Assembly: GCA_029210625.1 (NCBI GenBank)
Contig: JARGFU010000017.1
Span: 1 to 64,000, forward strand
From: Deltaproteobacteria bacterium
Lineage (GTDB): Bacteria; Myxococcota; Myxococcia; SLRQ01
Length of the DNA: 64,000 nucleotides
Direction: 5' to 3'
The notes under the pieces were generated by a model. That model had not been told where the DNA came from and did not search any database. It saw only the letters and a program-made list of their open reading frames with translations. Positions 49,143 through 58,544 of this stretch are shown here, in pieces (the first letter of the stretch is position 1; each line of letters opens with the position of its first letter). The position numbers and the translations under genes are program-made.

Positions 49143-49308
49143 CTAAACCAGAAATCATGATTCCCGAACACGCCCGGCTTGCAGGCCGCACCCGCCTGCG
49201 GCGTCAGGCCTCGGTCACCTAGCTAAGGCTAGGCTCCCTCACCCTTCCTTGCATCCGGGCACGTCCGCGGCGCCATCCGCTGTTCGGGAATCATGATCTC
49301 TGGTTTAG
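49143..49308 (-). mobile_element. 166-bp MITE-like element, copy 2 (IS630-type ends)
   Basis: Same element as 18401-18566, inverted, same length, 163 of 166 positions identical. Terminal repeats here match at 27 of 28 positions. The three differences all lie in the right-hand 40 bases of the reference orientation. Its outer TA dinucleotides are again embedded in C-TA...TA-G. The right end supplies the TAA stop of the small lipoprotein gene, and its left end is 10 bp from the start of the PPK2 gene. Confidence 0.85.
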
Positions 49309-49496
49309 CGCGCCGGCGCGTGCGGCGCAGCAGGCGGGCTGACGAGAAGACGCCCCTCTCCCGGGGGTGGGAGAGGGGCGGGACGGGCCTCGTCGAAGAC
49401 CTGGGACCGGCGATCGTGCTCCACGGGGAGGCAGGCGGCGGAGGTGAGGAGGACGAGGGCGAGGGCGAGGGTGGCGTCGAAGCGGGGGTTGAGCAC
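49305..49496 (-). CDS. small lipoprotein ending at the MITE boundary
   Basis: A 63-residue predicted lipoprotein: signal LALALVLLTSAACLPVEHD, then a short mature part rich in Pro/Ala. GTG 49496 has AAAGGAG eight bases upstream. The last codon CGC is followed by TAA, whose TA is the element's target duplication and whose final A is element sequence. Before insertion the site would have read CGC TAG, so the stop was kept. The C-terminal half is encoded across a strong CCCTCTCCC palindrome, and may be partly repeat-derived. Confidence 0.6.
   Translation of the reverse strand: MLNPRFDATLALALVLLTSAACLPVEHDRRSQVFDEARPAPLPPPGEGRLLVSPPAAPHAPAR
49351..49380. repeat. 12-bp-stem CCCTCTCCC/GGGAGAGGG palindrome
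   Basis: CGCCCCTCTCCC and GGGAGAGGGGCG pair perfectly around a 6-nt loop, inside the coding end of the small lipoprotein gene. Related, weaker palindromes occur near 57069-57096 and 58430-58469. Confidence 0.7.
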
Positions 49497-49568
49497 GGTT
49501 GGCTCTCCTTTCGCCCCCTTCAACACCGGGGCTTCGGGAAAGTGTCACCGGGGGTGCCGACTCCTCCT

Positions 49569-49997
49569 TCAGGGGCCCAGACCCACCCACTCGGCGCCGT
49601 CCTCGAAGACCTCGCGCTTCCAGATGGGGACGTCGGCCTTCAGGGCCTCGATGGCGTGGCGGCAGCCCTCGAAGGCCTCCGCCCGGTGCGGCGCGGCCAC
49701 CGCGATCACCACGGCCAGCTCACCGAGGCCGAGCACGCCCACCCGGTGGTGGATGGCGCAGCGGGCGCCCGGCCAGCGGGCCTCCACCTCGTCGGCGATC
49801 CGGCGCAGGACCCGCTCGGCCATCGGCCGGTAGGCCTCGTACTCCAGGCGCACGACCTGCTTGCCCCGGCTCTGGCGCCGCACCTGCCCCTGGAAGGTGA
49901 CGACGCCGCCGGCGCCGTCGTCGGTGACGCAGGCCTCGACCGCGCGCGGATCCAGCGGCGCGTCGAGGACGGCGATGGCGCCCGGATGCGCGCTCAT
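49569..49997 (-). CDS. moaE: molybdopterin synthase catalytic subunit MoaE
   Basis: A 142-residue large subunit of molybdopterin synthase, which inserts dithiolene sulfurs into precursor Z. Motifs: GGVVTFQGQVRRQSRGKQV, then LEYEAYRPMAERVLRRIADE, HHRVGVLGLGELAVVIAVAA, and the catalytic Lys region LKADVPIWKREVFEDG. Starts within the moaD stop (ATGA overlap). Confidence 0.95.
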   Translation of the reverse strand: MSAHPGAIAVLDAPLDPRAVEACVTDDGAGGVVTFQGQVRRQSRGKQVVRLEYEAYRPMAERVLRRIADEVEARWPGARCAIHHRVGVLGLGELAVVIAVAAPHRAEAFEGCRHAIEALKADVPIWKREVFEDGAEWVGLGP

Positions 49998-50242
49998 CCC
50001 CCGGCCACCGGGGGGATGATCGCCACCTCGTCGCCCTCCCGCAGGGGGGCGTCGTCGTCCACGAAGTCCTCGTTCACCGCCAGCCGGCAGCGGGGCAGCA
50101 GGCGCTCGAGCCCGGGCCACTCGGCCGCCAGCCGGACCCGCAGCGCGCCCACGTCGAGGCCCTCCTCGACGGCCAGTTCGGCCTCGCTCTGGCCTCCGGC
50201 GGCGTCCCGGGCCGCGGCGAAGAAGAGGATCTCAAGCTGCAT
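49994..50242 (-). CDS. moaD: molybdopterin synthase sulfur carrier MoaD
   Basis: An 82-residue ubiquitin-like protein ending in VAGG, whose terminal Gly is thiocarboxylated to donate sulfur. LEILFFAAARDAAGGQSE and DDDAPLREGDEVAIIPPVAGG match the family. Partner of the following moaE. Other moa genes are not in the window. Confidence 0.94.
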   Translation of the reverse strand: MQLEILFFAAARDAAGGQSEAELAVEEGLDVGALRVRLAAEWPGLERLLPRCRLAVNEDFVDDDAPLREGDEVAIIPPVAGG

Positions 50243-50341
50243 CGGGGGATGGTTGCACACCCCCTCCCGGACTGCCAAGATGACCGGACTGCCCCGGTTT
50301 TTTCACGGGTGAAACCTCCCGCCTCGCAAAGGGTCGTCTTC

Positions 50342-51967
50342 ATGGTTCTCCTGCGCCGCTTCGCCCTCCCTCTGCTCTTCTGCGCACTCCTCCTCGCCCC
50401 GGGCTGCCCCAAGAACAACGGCGACGGGGACGGCGGCACCCCCGACGCCTCGGGCGACGGGGGCGGGACCGACGGCGGCGGCGTCGACGCCGGACCCACC
50501 CTCTGCCGCTCCGACTACGAGTGCGACACCGGTGAGATCTGCGAGGACGCCACCGGCGACTGCATCGCCGGCAACGCCTGCAACCCCTCCCTGGGCTTCG
50601 CCAACTGCAACTTCCCCACCGACGGGGCGGGCTGCGGGATGACCGGGCCCGAGGACTGCGTCTGTGATCCGGCGGACAGCATCTGCCGCGAGCGCCGCAT
50701 CCTCTGCGAGCCCTGCGCGTCGAACGAGCAGTGCGGCAACCACCCCCTCTACGACCGGCCCGCCGACTGCGTCTCCTACGGCGGTGAGACGGTCTGCCTG
50801 GCCCCCGCGGGCACCCGCGGCTGCCCCCAGGGCTACGAGCCCGACGCCAACAACGTCTGCGTGCCGGCCGGCGGCGACTGCGCCTCGGTCTTCGCCTGCG
50901 TCGCCGACGCCGACTGCCCGCCGGCGCGGCCGATCTGCAACCTCTCCACCGGCACCTGCGCCAAGGGCTGCGTCTTCGACCTCGAGACCGGCGACTCGAC
51001 CTGCGCCAGCAACCAGGTCTGTCACGAGGACGGGAAGTGCCGCCTGCCCTGCGATCCGCAGAACGACAACTGCGCCGACTTCAACCCGGAGTTCATCTGC
51101 AAGGAGGACACCGGCGGGAACTGGCGCTGCCGCCACGACGGCTGCATCGACAACATCGAGTGCGAGGTCCCGCAGGACAGCCCCTACGTCGGCTTCTGTG
51201 AGCTCACCAGCCACGCCTGCGTCCTCGATCGCTGCCGCCCCGAGCGCACCGAGGCCGACGGCAGCAACCCCGACTGCAAGCTCCCCAACCGCTGTGACAA
51301 CAGCGGCGCCTGCGTGCCCATGACCTGCCTCGAGCGTGGCGGCGCCCCCCTGGCCTGCCTGCCCAACAACATCTGCTGCGGTGAGTGCCGCAACGTGCTG
51401 GGCAACCCCTCCCGCGACGCCTGCGATCCCTGGGCCTGCAACGGCTCCGAGACCCCGCAGGGCGAGCCGGCCCTCGACGGCTGCGTGATCGCCCCGAACC
51501 CGCCCTGGTGTCAGTCCTGCGGCGACGACGCCGAGTGCGCGGGCTCGAACCCGGTCGAGGATGCGCGCGACACCGGGAAGTGCCTGAACAACGTCTGCAG
51601 CCCCACCTGCCAGACCAACACCGACTGCCCGACCCTCTGGGGCTGCCAGTACCTCTTCGCGGGCTGCGATCCGACCCAGCCCGACCAGTGCGGCACCGGA
51701 GGCTCCTGCGTGGACGACGCCCCCTACGGGCCGCAGTGCACCAGCGACAACGACTGCAACACCGACGCGGGCCAGTCCTGCGTGGCCGACCCGGCCGACG
51801 GCGTGCAGAAGTGCCACGCGGCCTTCAACGTCTGCGACTGCACCTCGGGTGGAGCGCCCGCCGACACCAACTGCCCCACCGACACTCGCTGCGCCGAGAC
51901 CGGCTTCCAGAAGCACCGCTGCGTCGCGACCAAGGTCTGCCTCCCGGGCCAGGATCTCTGCCAGTAG
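50342..51967 (+). CDS. large cysteine-rich lipoprotein
   Basis: A 541-residue lipoprotein (FCALLLAPGCPKNNGDGD). An Asp/Gly linker (about 20-50) leads into numerous Cys-rich repeats of about 30-45 residues with DxDC and CxxxxxC spacing (for example RSDYECDTGEICEDATGDC). Similar in style to the lipoprotein at 24781-26169. Probably surface-exposed. ATG 50342 is directly before the signal. No specific function can be assigned. Confidence 0.85.
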   Translation: MVLLRRFALPLLFCALLLAPGCPKNNGDGDGGTPDASGDGGGTDGGGVDAGPTLCRSDYECDTGEICEDATGDCIAGNACNPSLGFANCNFPTDGAGCGMTGPEDCVCDPADSICRERRILCEPCASNEQCGNHPLYDRPADCVSYGGETVCLAPAGTRGCPQGYEPDANNVCVPAGGDCASVFACVADADCPPARPICNLSTGTCAKGCVFDLETGDSTCASNQVCHEDGKCRLPCDPQNDNCADFNPEFICKEDTGGNWRCRHDGCIDNIECEVPQDSPYVGFCELTSHACVLDRCRPERTEADGSNPDCKLPNRCDNSGACVPMTCLERGGAPLACLPNNICCGECRNVLGNPSRDACDPWACNGSETPQGEPALDGCVIAPNPPWCQSCGDDAECAGSNPVEDARDTGKCLNNVCSPTCQTNTDCPTLWGCQYLFAGCDPTQPDQCGTGGSCVDDAPYGPQCTSDNDCNTDAGQSCVADPADGVQKCHAAFNVCDCTSGGAPADTNCPTDTRCAETGFQKHRCVATKVCLPGQDLCQ

Positions 51968-52061
51968 CGCCGGCGGCCCCTCACTCCTCCTGGCCTTCCG
52001 CCGGCCCGTGAGCTGGCGGAGGCCCGAGCTCGGGCCCAGCTTCGAGGCCTGAAGAGCGCCC

Positions 52062-53870
52062 ATGTCTGCCCCGTCCATCAACGCGCCGAGGCGCCTGCGT
52101 GACGACTTCCGCCGCTACCGGGGGGAGTTCGTCCTGGGCTTCCTCGCGCTGCTGACCACCAACCTCCTGGCGCTCTCGATTCCCTGGCTCCTCGAGCAGG
52201 CGATCGACGCCCTGGCCAGCCCCGAGATGGGGGGCACCGGGGGCGGGGCCGCGGAGGCGGGCCGCTACGCCCTCTTCATCGCGGGGGTCGCGGTGCTGAT
52301 GGGGGGCGTGCGCACCCTCAGCCGGGTGGTGATCTTCAACGCCGGCCGCAAGATCGAGTTCGACACCCGCAACGCCCTCTTCGAGCACCTCTCCCGCCTG
52401 CCTCCCGCCCACTACCAGCAGATGAGCGTGGGCGACGTCATGAGCCGGGCGGTGAACGACCTGGGGCAGGTGCGGCTGATCTTCGGGCCGGGCATCCTCA
52501 ACCTGGTCAACACCTCGGTGGCCTACACCGTGGGCCTGGGGCTGATGTTCTCCATCGATCCCTGGCTGACCCTGGCGGCGCTGGCCCCCTATCCCCTGCT
52601 CCTGCTGGTGGTGCGCCGCTTCTCCTGGCGCCTCTTCCGCCAGTCCCGCGCGGTCCAGGAGAGCCTGGGCACCCTCTCGACCTTCGTGCAGGAGAACCTC
52701 GCCGGCCAGCAGGTGGTGAAGGCCTACAACCTGCAGGAGGAGATGAAGGAGCGCTTCGCCGGCCGCAACCAGCACCTCCTCGAGCGCAGCCTGGATCTGG
52801 CCTTCACCCGCGGGGCGATGGTCCCCATCTTCGGCCTGATCACCGGCCTCGAGACCCTGGTCGTGCTCTGGTTGGGGGGCAGCGCGGTCATCGACGGGCG
52901 GATCACCCTCGGGGCCCTGGTGGCCTTCAACGGCTACCTCGCCCACCTCACCTGGCCCACCATCGCCCTGGGCTGGATGCTCTCGGTCTGGCAGCGGGGG
53001 CTGAGCGCGATGGAGCGCCTCAACGAGATCTTCACCGCCGAGCCCACCTTGCGGGACCGGGACCCCGTCGCCCTCGAGGCCATCGAGGGGAGCCTCGAGG
53101 CCCGGGGGCTCTCCTTCACCTACCCCGGGGCCGAGGGCCCGGCCCTCACGGGGCTCTCCTTCCGCCTCGAGCGCGGGCATCGCCTGGGCATCGTCGGCCC
53201 CACCGGCAGCGGCAAGTCGACCCTGGTCGACCTCCTCCCCCGCCTGGCGGAGGTACCCCGGGGCCAGCTCTTCGTGGACGGCATCGACATCAACGATCTG
53301 CCGCTGAGCCTGCTGCGCCGCTCGGTGGGCTACGCCCCCCAGGAGCCCTTCCTCTTCTCCGACACCCTCCACGCCAACATCGCCTTCGCCCGCCCCGAGG
53401 CCAGCCGCGAGGAGGTCGAGCGGGCGGCGCGCCTGGCGGCGATCCACGAGGACATCGCCAGCTTCCCGGAGGGCTACGAGACGTTGGTGGGAGAGCGGGG
53501 CGTGACCCTCTCCGGTGGTCAGCGGCAGCGGGTGGCCCTGGCCCGGGCGATCCTCAAGGATCCGGCGGTGCTGATCCTCGACGACTCCCTCTCCTCGGTG
53601 GACGCCGACACCGAGGCCCGGATCCTCTCGGGCCTCGAGGAGGTCCTCGCCGGGCGAACGAGCGTCGTCGTCAGCCACCGGCTGGTGGCGGTGATGGAGT
53701 GCGAGACGATCCTGGTCCTCGAGGAGGGCCGGCTCGCGGCGGTGGGGGACCACGCGACCCTGCTCGAGCGCTCCGGCTTCTACGCCGAGCTCTGGCGGCG
53801 GCAGCGCCTCGAGTCGAGCCTGCAGGCGCTGGCCGCCGATGCCCTGGGAGATGGCGCCGATGTCGCTTGA
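52062..53870 (+). CDS. ABC exporter half-transporter, degenerate-site subunit
   Basis: A 602-residue half-transporter with six membrane helices (to about 320) and an ATPase domain: Walker [19 protein letters not shown]-loop APQEPFLFSDTL, signature LSGGQRQRVALARA, Walker B AVLILDDSLSSVDADTE, His in VVVSHRLVAVM. The residue after the Walker B Asp is Asp, not Glu, as in the non-catalytic half of heterodimeric exporters. It overlaps the next gene, its presumed partner, by 11 bp. Substrate unknown; drug or lipid export is typical. Confidence 0.92.
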   Translation: MSAPSINAPRRLRDDFRRYRGEFVLGFLALLTTNLLALSIPWLLEQAIDALASPEMGGTGGGAAEAGRYALFIAGVAVLMGGVRTLSRVVIFNAGRKIEFDTRNALFEHLSRLPPAHYQQMSVGDVMSRAVNDLGQVRLIFGPGILNLVNTSVAYTVGLGLMFSIDPWLTLAALAPYPLLLLVVRRFSWRLFRQSRAVQESLGTLSTFVQENLAGQQVVKAYNLQEEMKERFAGRNQHLLERSLDLAFTRGAMVPIFGLITGLETLVVLWLGGSAVIDGRITLGALVAFNGYLAHLTWPTIALGWMLSVWQRGLSAMERLNEIFTAEPTLRDRDPVALEAIEGSLEARGLSFTYPGAEGPALTGLSFRLERGHRLGIVGPTGSGKSTLVDLLPRLAEVPRGQLFVDGIDINDLPLSLLRRSVGYAPQEPFLFSDTLHANIAFARPEASREEVERAARLAAIHEDIASFPEGYETLVGERGVTLSGGQRQRVALARAILKDPAVLILDDSLSSVDADTEARILSGLEEVLAGRTSVVVSHRLVAVMECETILVLEEGRLAAVGDHATLLERSGFYAELWRRQRLESSLQALAADALGDGADVA

Positions 53871-55674
53871 CTCCCTCCGCGGCCTCGAGGACGAGCCCGT
53901 CCTCGGCAAGGCCTACGACGCCCGCCTGATCCGGCGCCTCTGGCGCTACGTACTGCCCTACCGCCAGCGCTTCGCCCTGGTGATGCTGCTCATCCCGGTG
54001 GCCTCGGCGGCGCAGCTGGCGCAGCCCTACCTGCTGAAGATCGCCATCGACGAGCACATCGCGGTGGGCAAGCTGGAGGGGCTGGGCCTGCTGGCCGGCG
54101 CGCTGATCGCCGCGCTCGTGGTGCAGCTGATGGTCACCTTCGCCGAGCTCTACCAGCTGCAGGCCCTCGGCGTGCGCTCGACGAACGATCTTCGGATGCA
54201 CGTCTTCTCCAAGGTGCAGCGCCTGCCCCAGCGCACCTTCCACCAGGTGCCCCTCGGCCGGCTGATGACCCGGATGACCAACGACATCGAGAACATCACC
54301 GAGATGTTCGCCGGGGGCGTGGTCACGATGATCGCCGACTTCGTCACCCTCCTGGGCATCGTGGCGGTGATGCTCTGGATCGACTGGAAGCTGGCCCTGA
54401 TCTCCTTCGCCGTCGTCCCGCCGCTGGCCTTCCTGGTGAACGCCTTCCGACTCCGGGCCCGGGAGGCCTTCCGGCTGACCCGCTCCCTGGTCTCGCGGAT
54501 CAACACCTACCTGCAGGAGAACCTCTCCGGCATGAGCGTCGTGCAGGCCTTCGTGCGGGAGAAGCACAACCTGGGGGTCTTCCGGCGGCTCAACGGCGAC
54601 TACCGGGACGCCTACTTCCTGGCCATCCGCTACGACGCGCTCCTCTACTCCGTGGTGGAGATGATCGGCTCGGTGGCCGTGGCCGGCATCGTCTGGTACG
54701 CGGCCGGCGACATCGCCTCGGGGGTCCTCACCTTCGGGGTGCTGGTGGCCTTCGTGGAGTACATCCAGAAGTTCTTCATCCCCATCCGGGACCTCTCGGC
54801 GAAGTACACCGTGATGCAGTCGGCCATGGCCTCGGCCGAGCGGGTCTTCGGTCTCCTCGACGCCGAGGTCGCGCCGGGCGGAGCGCTGGAGTCCCTCCCG
54901 CCCCTCGCCGACGCCCTGCGCTTCGAGGGCGTGAGCTACAGCTACGACGGCCGGGAGCGGGTGCTCCGCGGGGTCGATCTCGAGGTCCGCAAGGGCGAGC
55001 GGGTGGCCCTGGTGGGCGCCACCGGCTCCGGCAAGAGCACCCTCGTCCGCCTGCTGTTGCGCCTCTACGAGCCCGGCGGACCGCTCGCCCAGGGGACGAT
55101 CACCTTCGACGGACGGGACATCCGCGAGCTCGACCCTCGCTCCCTGCGCTCCCACTTCGCGGTGGTGCTGCAGGACGCCTTCCTCTTCCAGGGGACCCTG
55201 GCGGAGAACATAACGCTGGGCGAGGAGACCTTCACCCCGGAGGAGATCGCCGCCGCGGCTCGCGGCGCCCGGGTCGACGCCCTGGCGGCGCGTCGCAGCG
55301 AGGGGCTGCAGGCGGCCGTGGACGAGCGCGGCTCGAACCTCTCGGCGGGGGAGCGGCAGCTGGTCGCCTTCGCCCGGGCCCTGATCCGGGATCCCGAGAT
55401 CCTCGTCCTCGACGAGGCCACCGCCAGCGTGGACAGCGAGACCGAGGCCCTCCTGCAGGAGGCGATGGAGACCCTCCTCGAGGACCGCACCGCGATCATC
55501 ATCGCCCACCGCCTCTCCACCATCGAGCGGGCGGACCGGGTGGTGGTGCTCCATCAGGGCCGGGTGGTCGAGGAGGGACCCCACGCCGAGCTGCTGGCCC
55601 GCGGGGGCTACTACGCACGGCTCTACGAGTTGCAGTATGGAGGGGGCACGGAGACGAGCTCGAGGACGACATGA
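53860..55674 (+). CDS. ABC exporter half-transporter, catalytic subunit
   Basis: A 604-residue half-transporter. Walker A is [18 protein letters not shown]-loop [12 protein letters not shown], signature [14 protein letters not shown], Walker [18 protein letters not shown] with the catalytic Glu, and His in [11 protein letters not shown]. The signature LSAGE differs from LSGGQ but is accepted in some heterodimeric pairs. ATG 53860 (GGGAGATGG upstream) is preferred over 53839. ATGA overlap with the NUDIX gene. Confidence 0.92.
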   Translation: MSLDSLRGLEDEPVLGKAYDARLIRRLWRYVLPYRQRFALVMLLIPVASAAQLAQPYLLKIAIDEHIAVGKLEGLGLLAGALIAALVVQLMVTFAELYQLQALGVRSTNDLRMHVFSKVQRLPQRTFHQVPLGRLMTRMTNDIENITEMFAGGVVTMIADFVTLLGIVAVMLWIDWKLALISFAVVPPLAFLVNAFRLRAREAFRLTRSLVSRINTYLQENLSGMSVVQAFVREKHNLGVFRRLNGDYRDAYFLAIRYDALLYSVVEMIGSVAVAGIVWYAAGDIASGVLTFGVLVAFVEYIQKFFIPIRDLSAKYTVMQSAMASAERVFGLLDAEVAPGGALESLPPLADALRFEGVSYSYDGRERVLRGVDLEVRKGERVALVGATGSGKSTLVRLLLRLYEPGGPLAQGTITFDGRDIRELDPRSLRSHFAVVLQDAFLFQGTLAENITLGEETFTPEEIAAAARGARVDALAARRSEGLQAAVDERGSNLSAGERQLVAFARALIRDPEILVLDEATASVDSETEALLQEAMETLLEDRTAIIIAHRLSTIERADRVVVLHQGRVVEEGPHAELLARGGYYARLYELQYGGGTETSSRTT

Positions 55675-56099
55675 TCGAAGGACATCGGAACCCGGTCCCC
55701 ACGGTGGACGTGATCATCGAGCTCGGCGCCGAGCGGAAGATCGTGCTCATCGAGCGCAAGAACGAGCCCCACGGCTGGGCGATCCCCGGCGGCTTCGTCG
55801 ACTACGGCGAGCGGCTGCCCGACGCCGCCCGGCGGGAGGCGAAGGAGGAGACGGGGCTCACCGTCGAGCTCGAGTGCCTGCTGGGGGTCTACTCCGATCC
55901 CGCCCGCGACCCCCGCCTCCACACCGTCAGCGCGGTCTACGTCGGCCGGGCCGAGGGCGAGCCGGTGGCCGACGACGACGCGGCCTCCCTCGCGCTCTTC
56001 CCGGCCGAGGCGCTGCCCGCCCAGCTCTGCTTCGACCATCGGCAGATCCTCGACGACTACCTCGCCTGGCGCGAGCGGGGGGAGCTGCCTCGGCCATGA
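55671..56099 (+). CDS. NUDIX hydrolase
   Basis: A 142-residue NUDIX pyrophosphohydrolase. The box is complete: [18 protein letters not shown] then KEETGL (G-x5-E-x7-REUxEExGU). Preceding strands [20 protein letters not shown] fit an ADP-ribose or nucleotide-sugar type, but the substrate is not resolved. Starts inside the ABC stop and its own stop overlaps the AMMECR1-like gene. Confidence 0.92.
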   Translation: MIEGHRNPVPTVDVIIELGAERKIVLIERKNEPHGWAIPGGFVDYGERLPDAARREAKEETGLTVELECLLGVYSDPARDPRLHTVSAVYVGRAEGEPVADDDAASLALFPAEALPAQLCFDHRQILDDYLAWRERGELPRP

Positions 56100-56566
56100 G
56101 CGCCCTGAACGATCGGCTGATGGCCCTGCTCGAGGCCGGCCCCCTCCCGGAAGGCGAGGGGTGGGGTGCGCTGGTGCGGCTGCGGGACGAGGGCGGCGAG
56201 CCCCTGGGCTTCGCCGGCCGCCTGCAGGGGGGCGCGGAGCTCCGGGCGACCGTGGCCGAGGCCGGCCGCCTGGCCCTCGAGGCCGACGCCCGCTTCGGCG
56301 CGGCCGGGCGCGAGGGCGCGATCGACGCGATCGAGCTCTACCTCGTGCGCGAGGGCGAGCAGGTGAGCGAGGCCGCGCCCCTGCTGCCGGGGGAGGGCGT
56401 GCACGTCGTGGGCGGCCACCGCCGGGCGGTCTACCTCTCCCCCCCCGGTCACTCGCCGGTGGAGGTGCTGCGGGGCGGCTGCATCGCCGCCGGGCTCCAC
56501 CCGAAGTCCTGGGAGGACGAGGCGGGGCCCCGGATCACGCGCCTGACCGTCCACCGCCTGGGCTGA
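56096..56566 (+). CDS. AMMECR1-like protein
   Basis: A 156-residue protein without signal. It resembles the AMMECR1 (AmmeMemoRadiSam protein A) domain: [20 protein letters not shown], then [20 protein letters not shown], and a C-terminal [20 protein letters not shown]. The conserved LRGCIG motif of the family is not present at the expected place, so the assignment is moderate. Coupled to the NUDIX gene by an ATGA overlap. Confidence 0.5.
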   Translation: MSALNDRLMALLEAGPLPEGEGWGALVRLRDEGGEPLGFAGRLQGGAELRATVAEAGRLALEADARFGAAGREGAIDAIELYLVREGEQVSEAAPLLPGEGVHVVGGHRRAVYLSPPGHSPVEVLRGGCIAAGLHPKSWEDEAGPRITRLTVHRLG

Positions 56567-56616
56567 TCCGGCTTCCAGGCCTGGCAGCGCGGCGCCGCGA
56601 GCGGTAGCATGAGCCC

Positions 56617-57045
56617 ATGCTCAAGAAGGCAGCGGTCCTCTCGGGGGTGTTGTGGGTAGTGGGCTGCGGGTCGCCGACCATCAACGTCGTCGACCCCCTG
56701 GCGGTGGTGAACTGGTCGCCCCACGACGGCGCCACCTGCATCGATCCCGACTGGCCGGGGCTGACCCTCTCGGTCTGCCTCTCCCAGGCCCTCGACCCGG
56801 CCTCGGCCGGCTCGAACGTGAGCCTCCAGACCGTGGACGCCGCCGGCGCACCCGCGGGCGCCGTCAGCGCCACCGTGGCGCTGGCCTCGGGGGACGCCGC
56901 CTGCGCCCAGCTCACCGGCTTCACCCTCGATCCCGACACCGAGTACGCCATCGTCCTCGCCTCGGCCCTCGCCGCCGAGGACGGCACCGAGCTCGGCCAC
57001 CAGCTGATCTCGCGCTTCCGGACCCGCGACGCGAGCTGTCCCTAG
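56617..57045 (+). CDS. lipoprotein with Ig-like (Big_5-type) domain
   Basis: A 142-residue lipoprotein (SGVLWVVGCGSPTINVVDP). The mature part is a single beta-sandwich with LTLSVCLSQALDPASAGSN and TGFTLDPDTEYAIVLASAL, matching the 'functional-unit' Ig-like pattern used for extracellular proteins. Two extra Cys pairs may form disulfides. Confidence 0.7.
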   Translation: MLKKAAVLSGVLWVVGCGSPTINVVDPLAVVNWSPHDGATCIDPDWPGLTLSVCLSQALDPASAGSNVSLQTVDAAGAPAGAVSATVALASGDAACAQLTGFTLDPDTEYAIVLASALAAEDGTELGHQLISRFRTRDASCP

Positions 57046-57149
57046 GATCGACACCCTCCGACGGTCCTTCTCCCCCGGGCACTTCCGGAGGGGAGAGGGT
57101 GCCTCCGAAGCGGAGAGGGGCGTCGCTCTTCTCCAGGGGGGAGACCTCG

Positions 57150-58487
57150 GTGCGAATCTTGTTGGTGACGCCTGAGAACCGGTTCGTGAAGGCCTTCAGG
57201 CGAGGCCAGCTCAACAACTTCGCTCAGCTGACCATGCCCTACCTGGCGGGCTTCGTGGGGCCCGGCCACCAGGTGACCCTCGTCGACGAATACAACGACA
57301 CCGTCGATCTCGAGGGCCGGTGGGATCTCGTGGCGATCACCTGCAACACGCCCAACGCCCGGCACGTCTACCAGCTCTCGGCGGAGCTCCGGTCACGCGG
57401 CAGCACGGTGGTCCTCGGTGGGCCGCACGTGTCGCTGCTCCCCGACGAGGCGGCCGAGCACGCCGACGCCATCGTGGTCGGTGAGGCCGAGCATACCTGG
57501 CCCGAGCTCCTCCGCGACGCAGAGCGGGGTCGGCTCGCCCGGATCTACCGCTCGGAAGAGGCTCCCTCGCTCGAGGGTCTCCCCATCGCCCGGAGGGACC
57601 TGATCCGCCGGCGCCCCCTCCTCGGTTGCACGATCATCGCGACGAGGGGGTGCCCCCACCGGTGCCGGTACTGCAACCTGCGCCAGATCTACCACGACGC
57701 CCTGCGCTTCCGTCCGGTCGCCGAGGTCGTCGAGGAGGTGCGCGGGTTCCGCTCGCCCTTCTTCGCCTTCTGGGACGACCAGCTCTTCATGAATCGCACC
57801 TATGCGCAGCGTCTCTTCCAGGCGCTCGAGGGGCTCGGGCGCCGCTGGGCAGCGATGGTCACTCCGGCTAGCGCGCAGGACGACCAACTGCTGGCGGCGG
57901 CGGCCCGGGCCGGCTGCAGCTGCCTCTTCCTCGGGCTCGAGTCCATCTCGACCGGCAGCCTGAAGGGCGTGGGCAAGGGCTTCAACCGGGTCGTCGACTA
58001 TGGTGACATCGTCGGACGCATCCACCGTCACGGCCTCCTCGCGCAGGCCGGGATCGTGTTCGGTTTCGACGGGGACGATCCTGGCATCTTCGAGAGGACG
58101 CTGGATGAGGCCCGCCGGATCGGGATCGATGGGGCGACGGTGAGCATCCTCACGCCCTTCCCCGGGAGCCCGCTCTTCGAGGAGCTCGAGAGCGAGGGGC
58201 GCCTGCTCACGCACGACTGGAGCTACTTCAACGGGAAGACGGCGGTCACCTTCCGGCCCCGGAGGATGGACCCCGCCCAGCTCTGGGAGGGGTACCGGTG
58301 GTTCCGTCGGCGCTTCTTCTCCCGCCGGGAGATCCTGCGCCGCTGCCGTCGCTCGGGGGTGAGCCCCCTGACGTCCCTGGCGCTCAACTGGGGCTACCGG
58401 CGGACCCTCACCAGCGAGATCCCCGGCCACCCCCTCCCCGGCTCCGCGCCTCGGCCGAGGGGAGAGGGGAAAACGGAGCTCGGGTGA
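57150..58487 (+). CDS. B12-binding-domain radical SAM protein
   Basis: A 445-residue enzyme. An N-terminal cobalamin-binding domain (RILLVTPENRFVKAFRRGQL, then VDLEGRWDLVAITCNTPNA and VVLGGPHVSLLPDEAAEHAD) precedes a radical SAM core with the 4Fe-4S motif RGCPHRCRYCNLRQ (CxxxCxxC), GLESISTGSLKGVGKGFNRV, and IVFGFDGDDPGIF. GTG 57150 has AGGGGGGAG upstream. Such proteins methylate or rearrange unreactive carbons in lipids and natural products. No biosynthetic partner is adjacent. Palindromic CTCCCC/GGGGAG segments flank both ends. The last 20 residues look repeat-derived. Confidence 0.9.
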   Translation: MRILLVTPENRFVKAFRRGQLNNFAQLTMPYLAGFVGPGHQVTLVDEYNDTVDLEGRWDLVAITCNTPNARHVYQLSAELRSRGSTVVLGGPHVSLLPDEAAEHADAIVVGEAEHTWPELLRDAERGRLARIYRSEEAPSLEGLPIARRDLIRRRPLLGCTIIATRGCPHRCRYCNLRQIYHDALRFRPVAEVVEEVRGFRSPFFAFWDDQLFMNRTYAQRLFQALEGLGRRWAAMVTPASAQDDQLLAAAARAGCSCLFLGLESISTGSLKGVGKGFNRVVDYGDIVGRIHRHGLLAQAGIVFGFDGDDPGIFERTLDEARRIGIDGATVSILTPFPGSPLFEELESEGRLLTHDWSYFNGKTAVTFRPRRMDPAQLWEGYRWFRRRFFSRREILRRCRRSGVSPLTSLALNWGYRRTLTSEIPGHPLPGSAPRPRGEGKTELG

Positions 58488-58544
58488 CACCTCCGGGGCG
58501 CCGCGGTGTTCCAGGGGGTGAACACCAACCCCCTGGAGGTCGCC

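Noticed and set aside
57150-58487. Radical SAM gene as a clear horizontal acquisition
   Set aside because: Base composition seems slightly less extreme than neighbours by eye, but without computed codon statistics this is too weak to claim.
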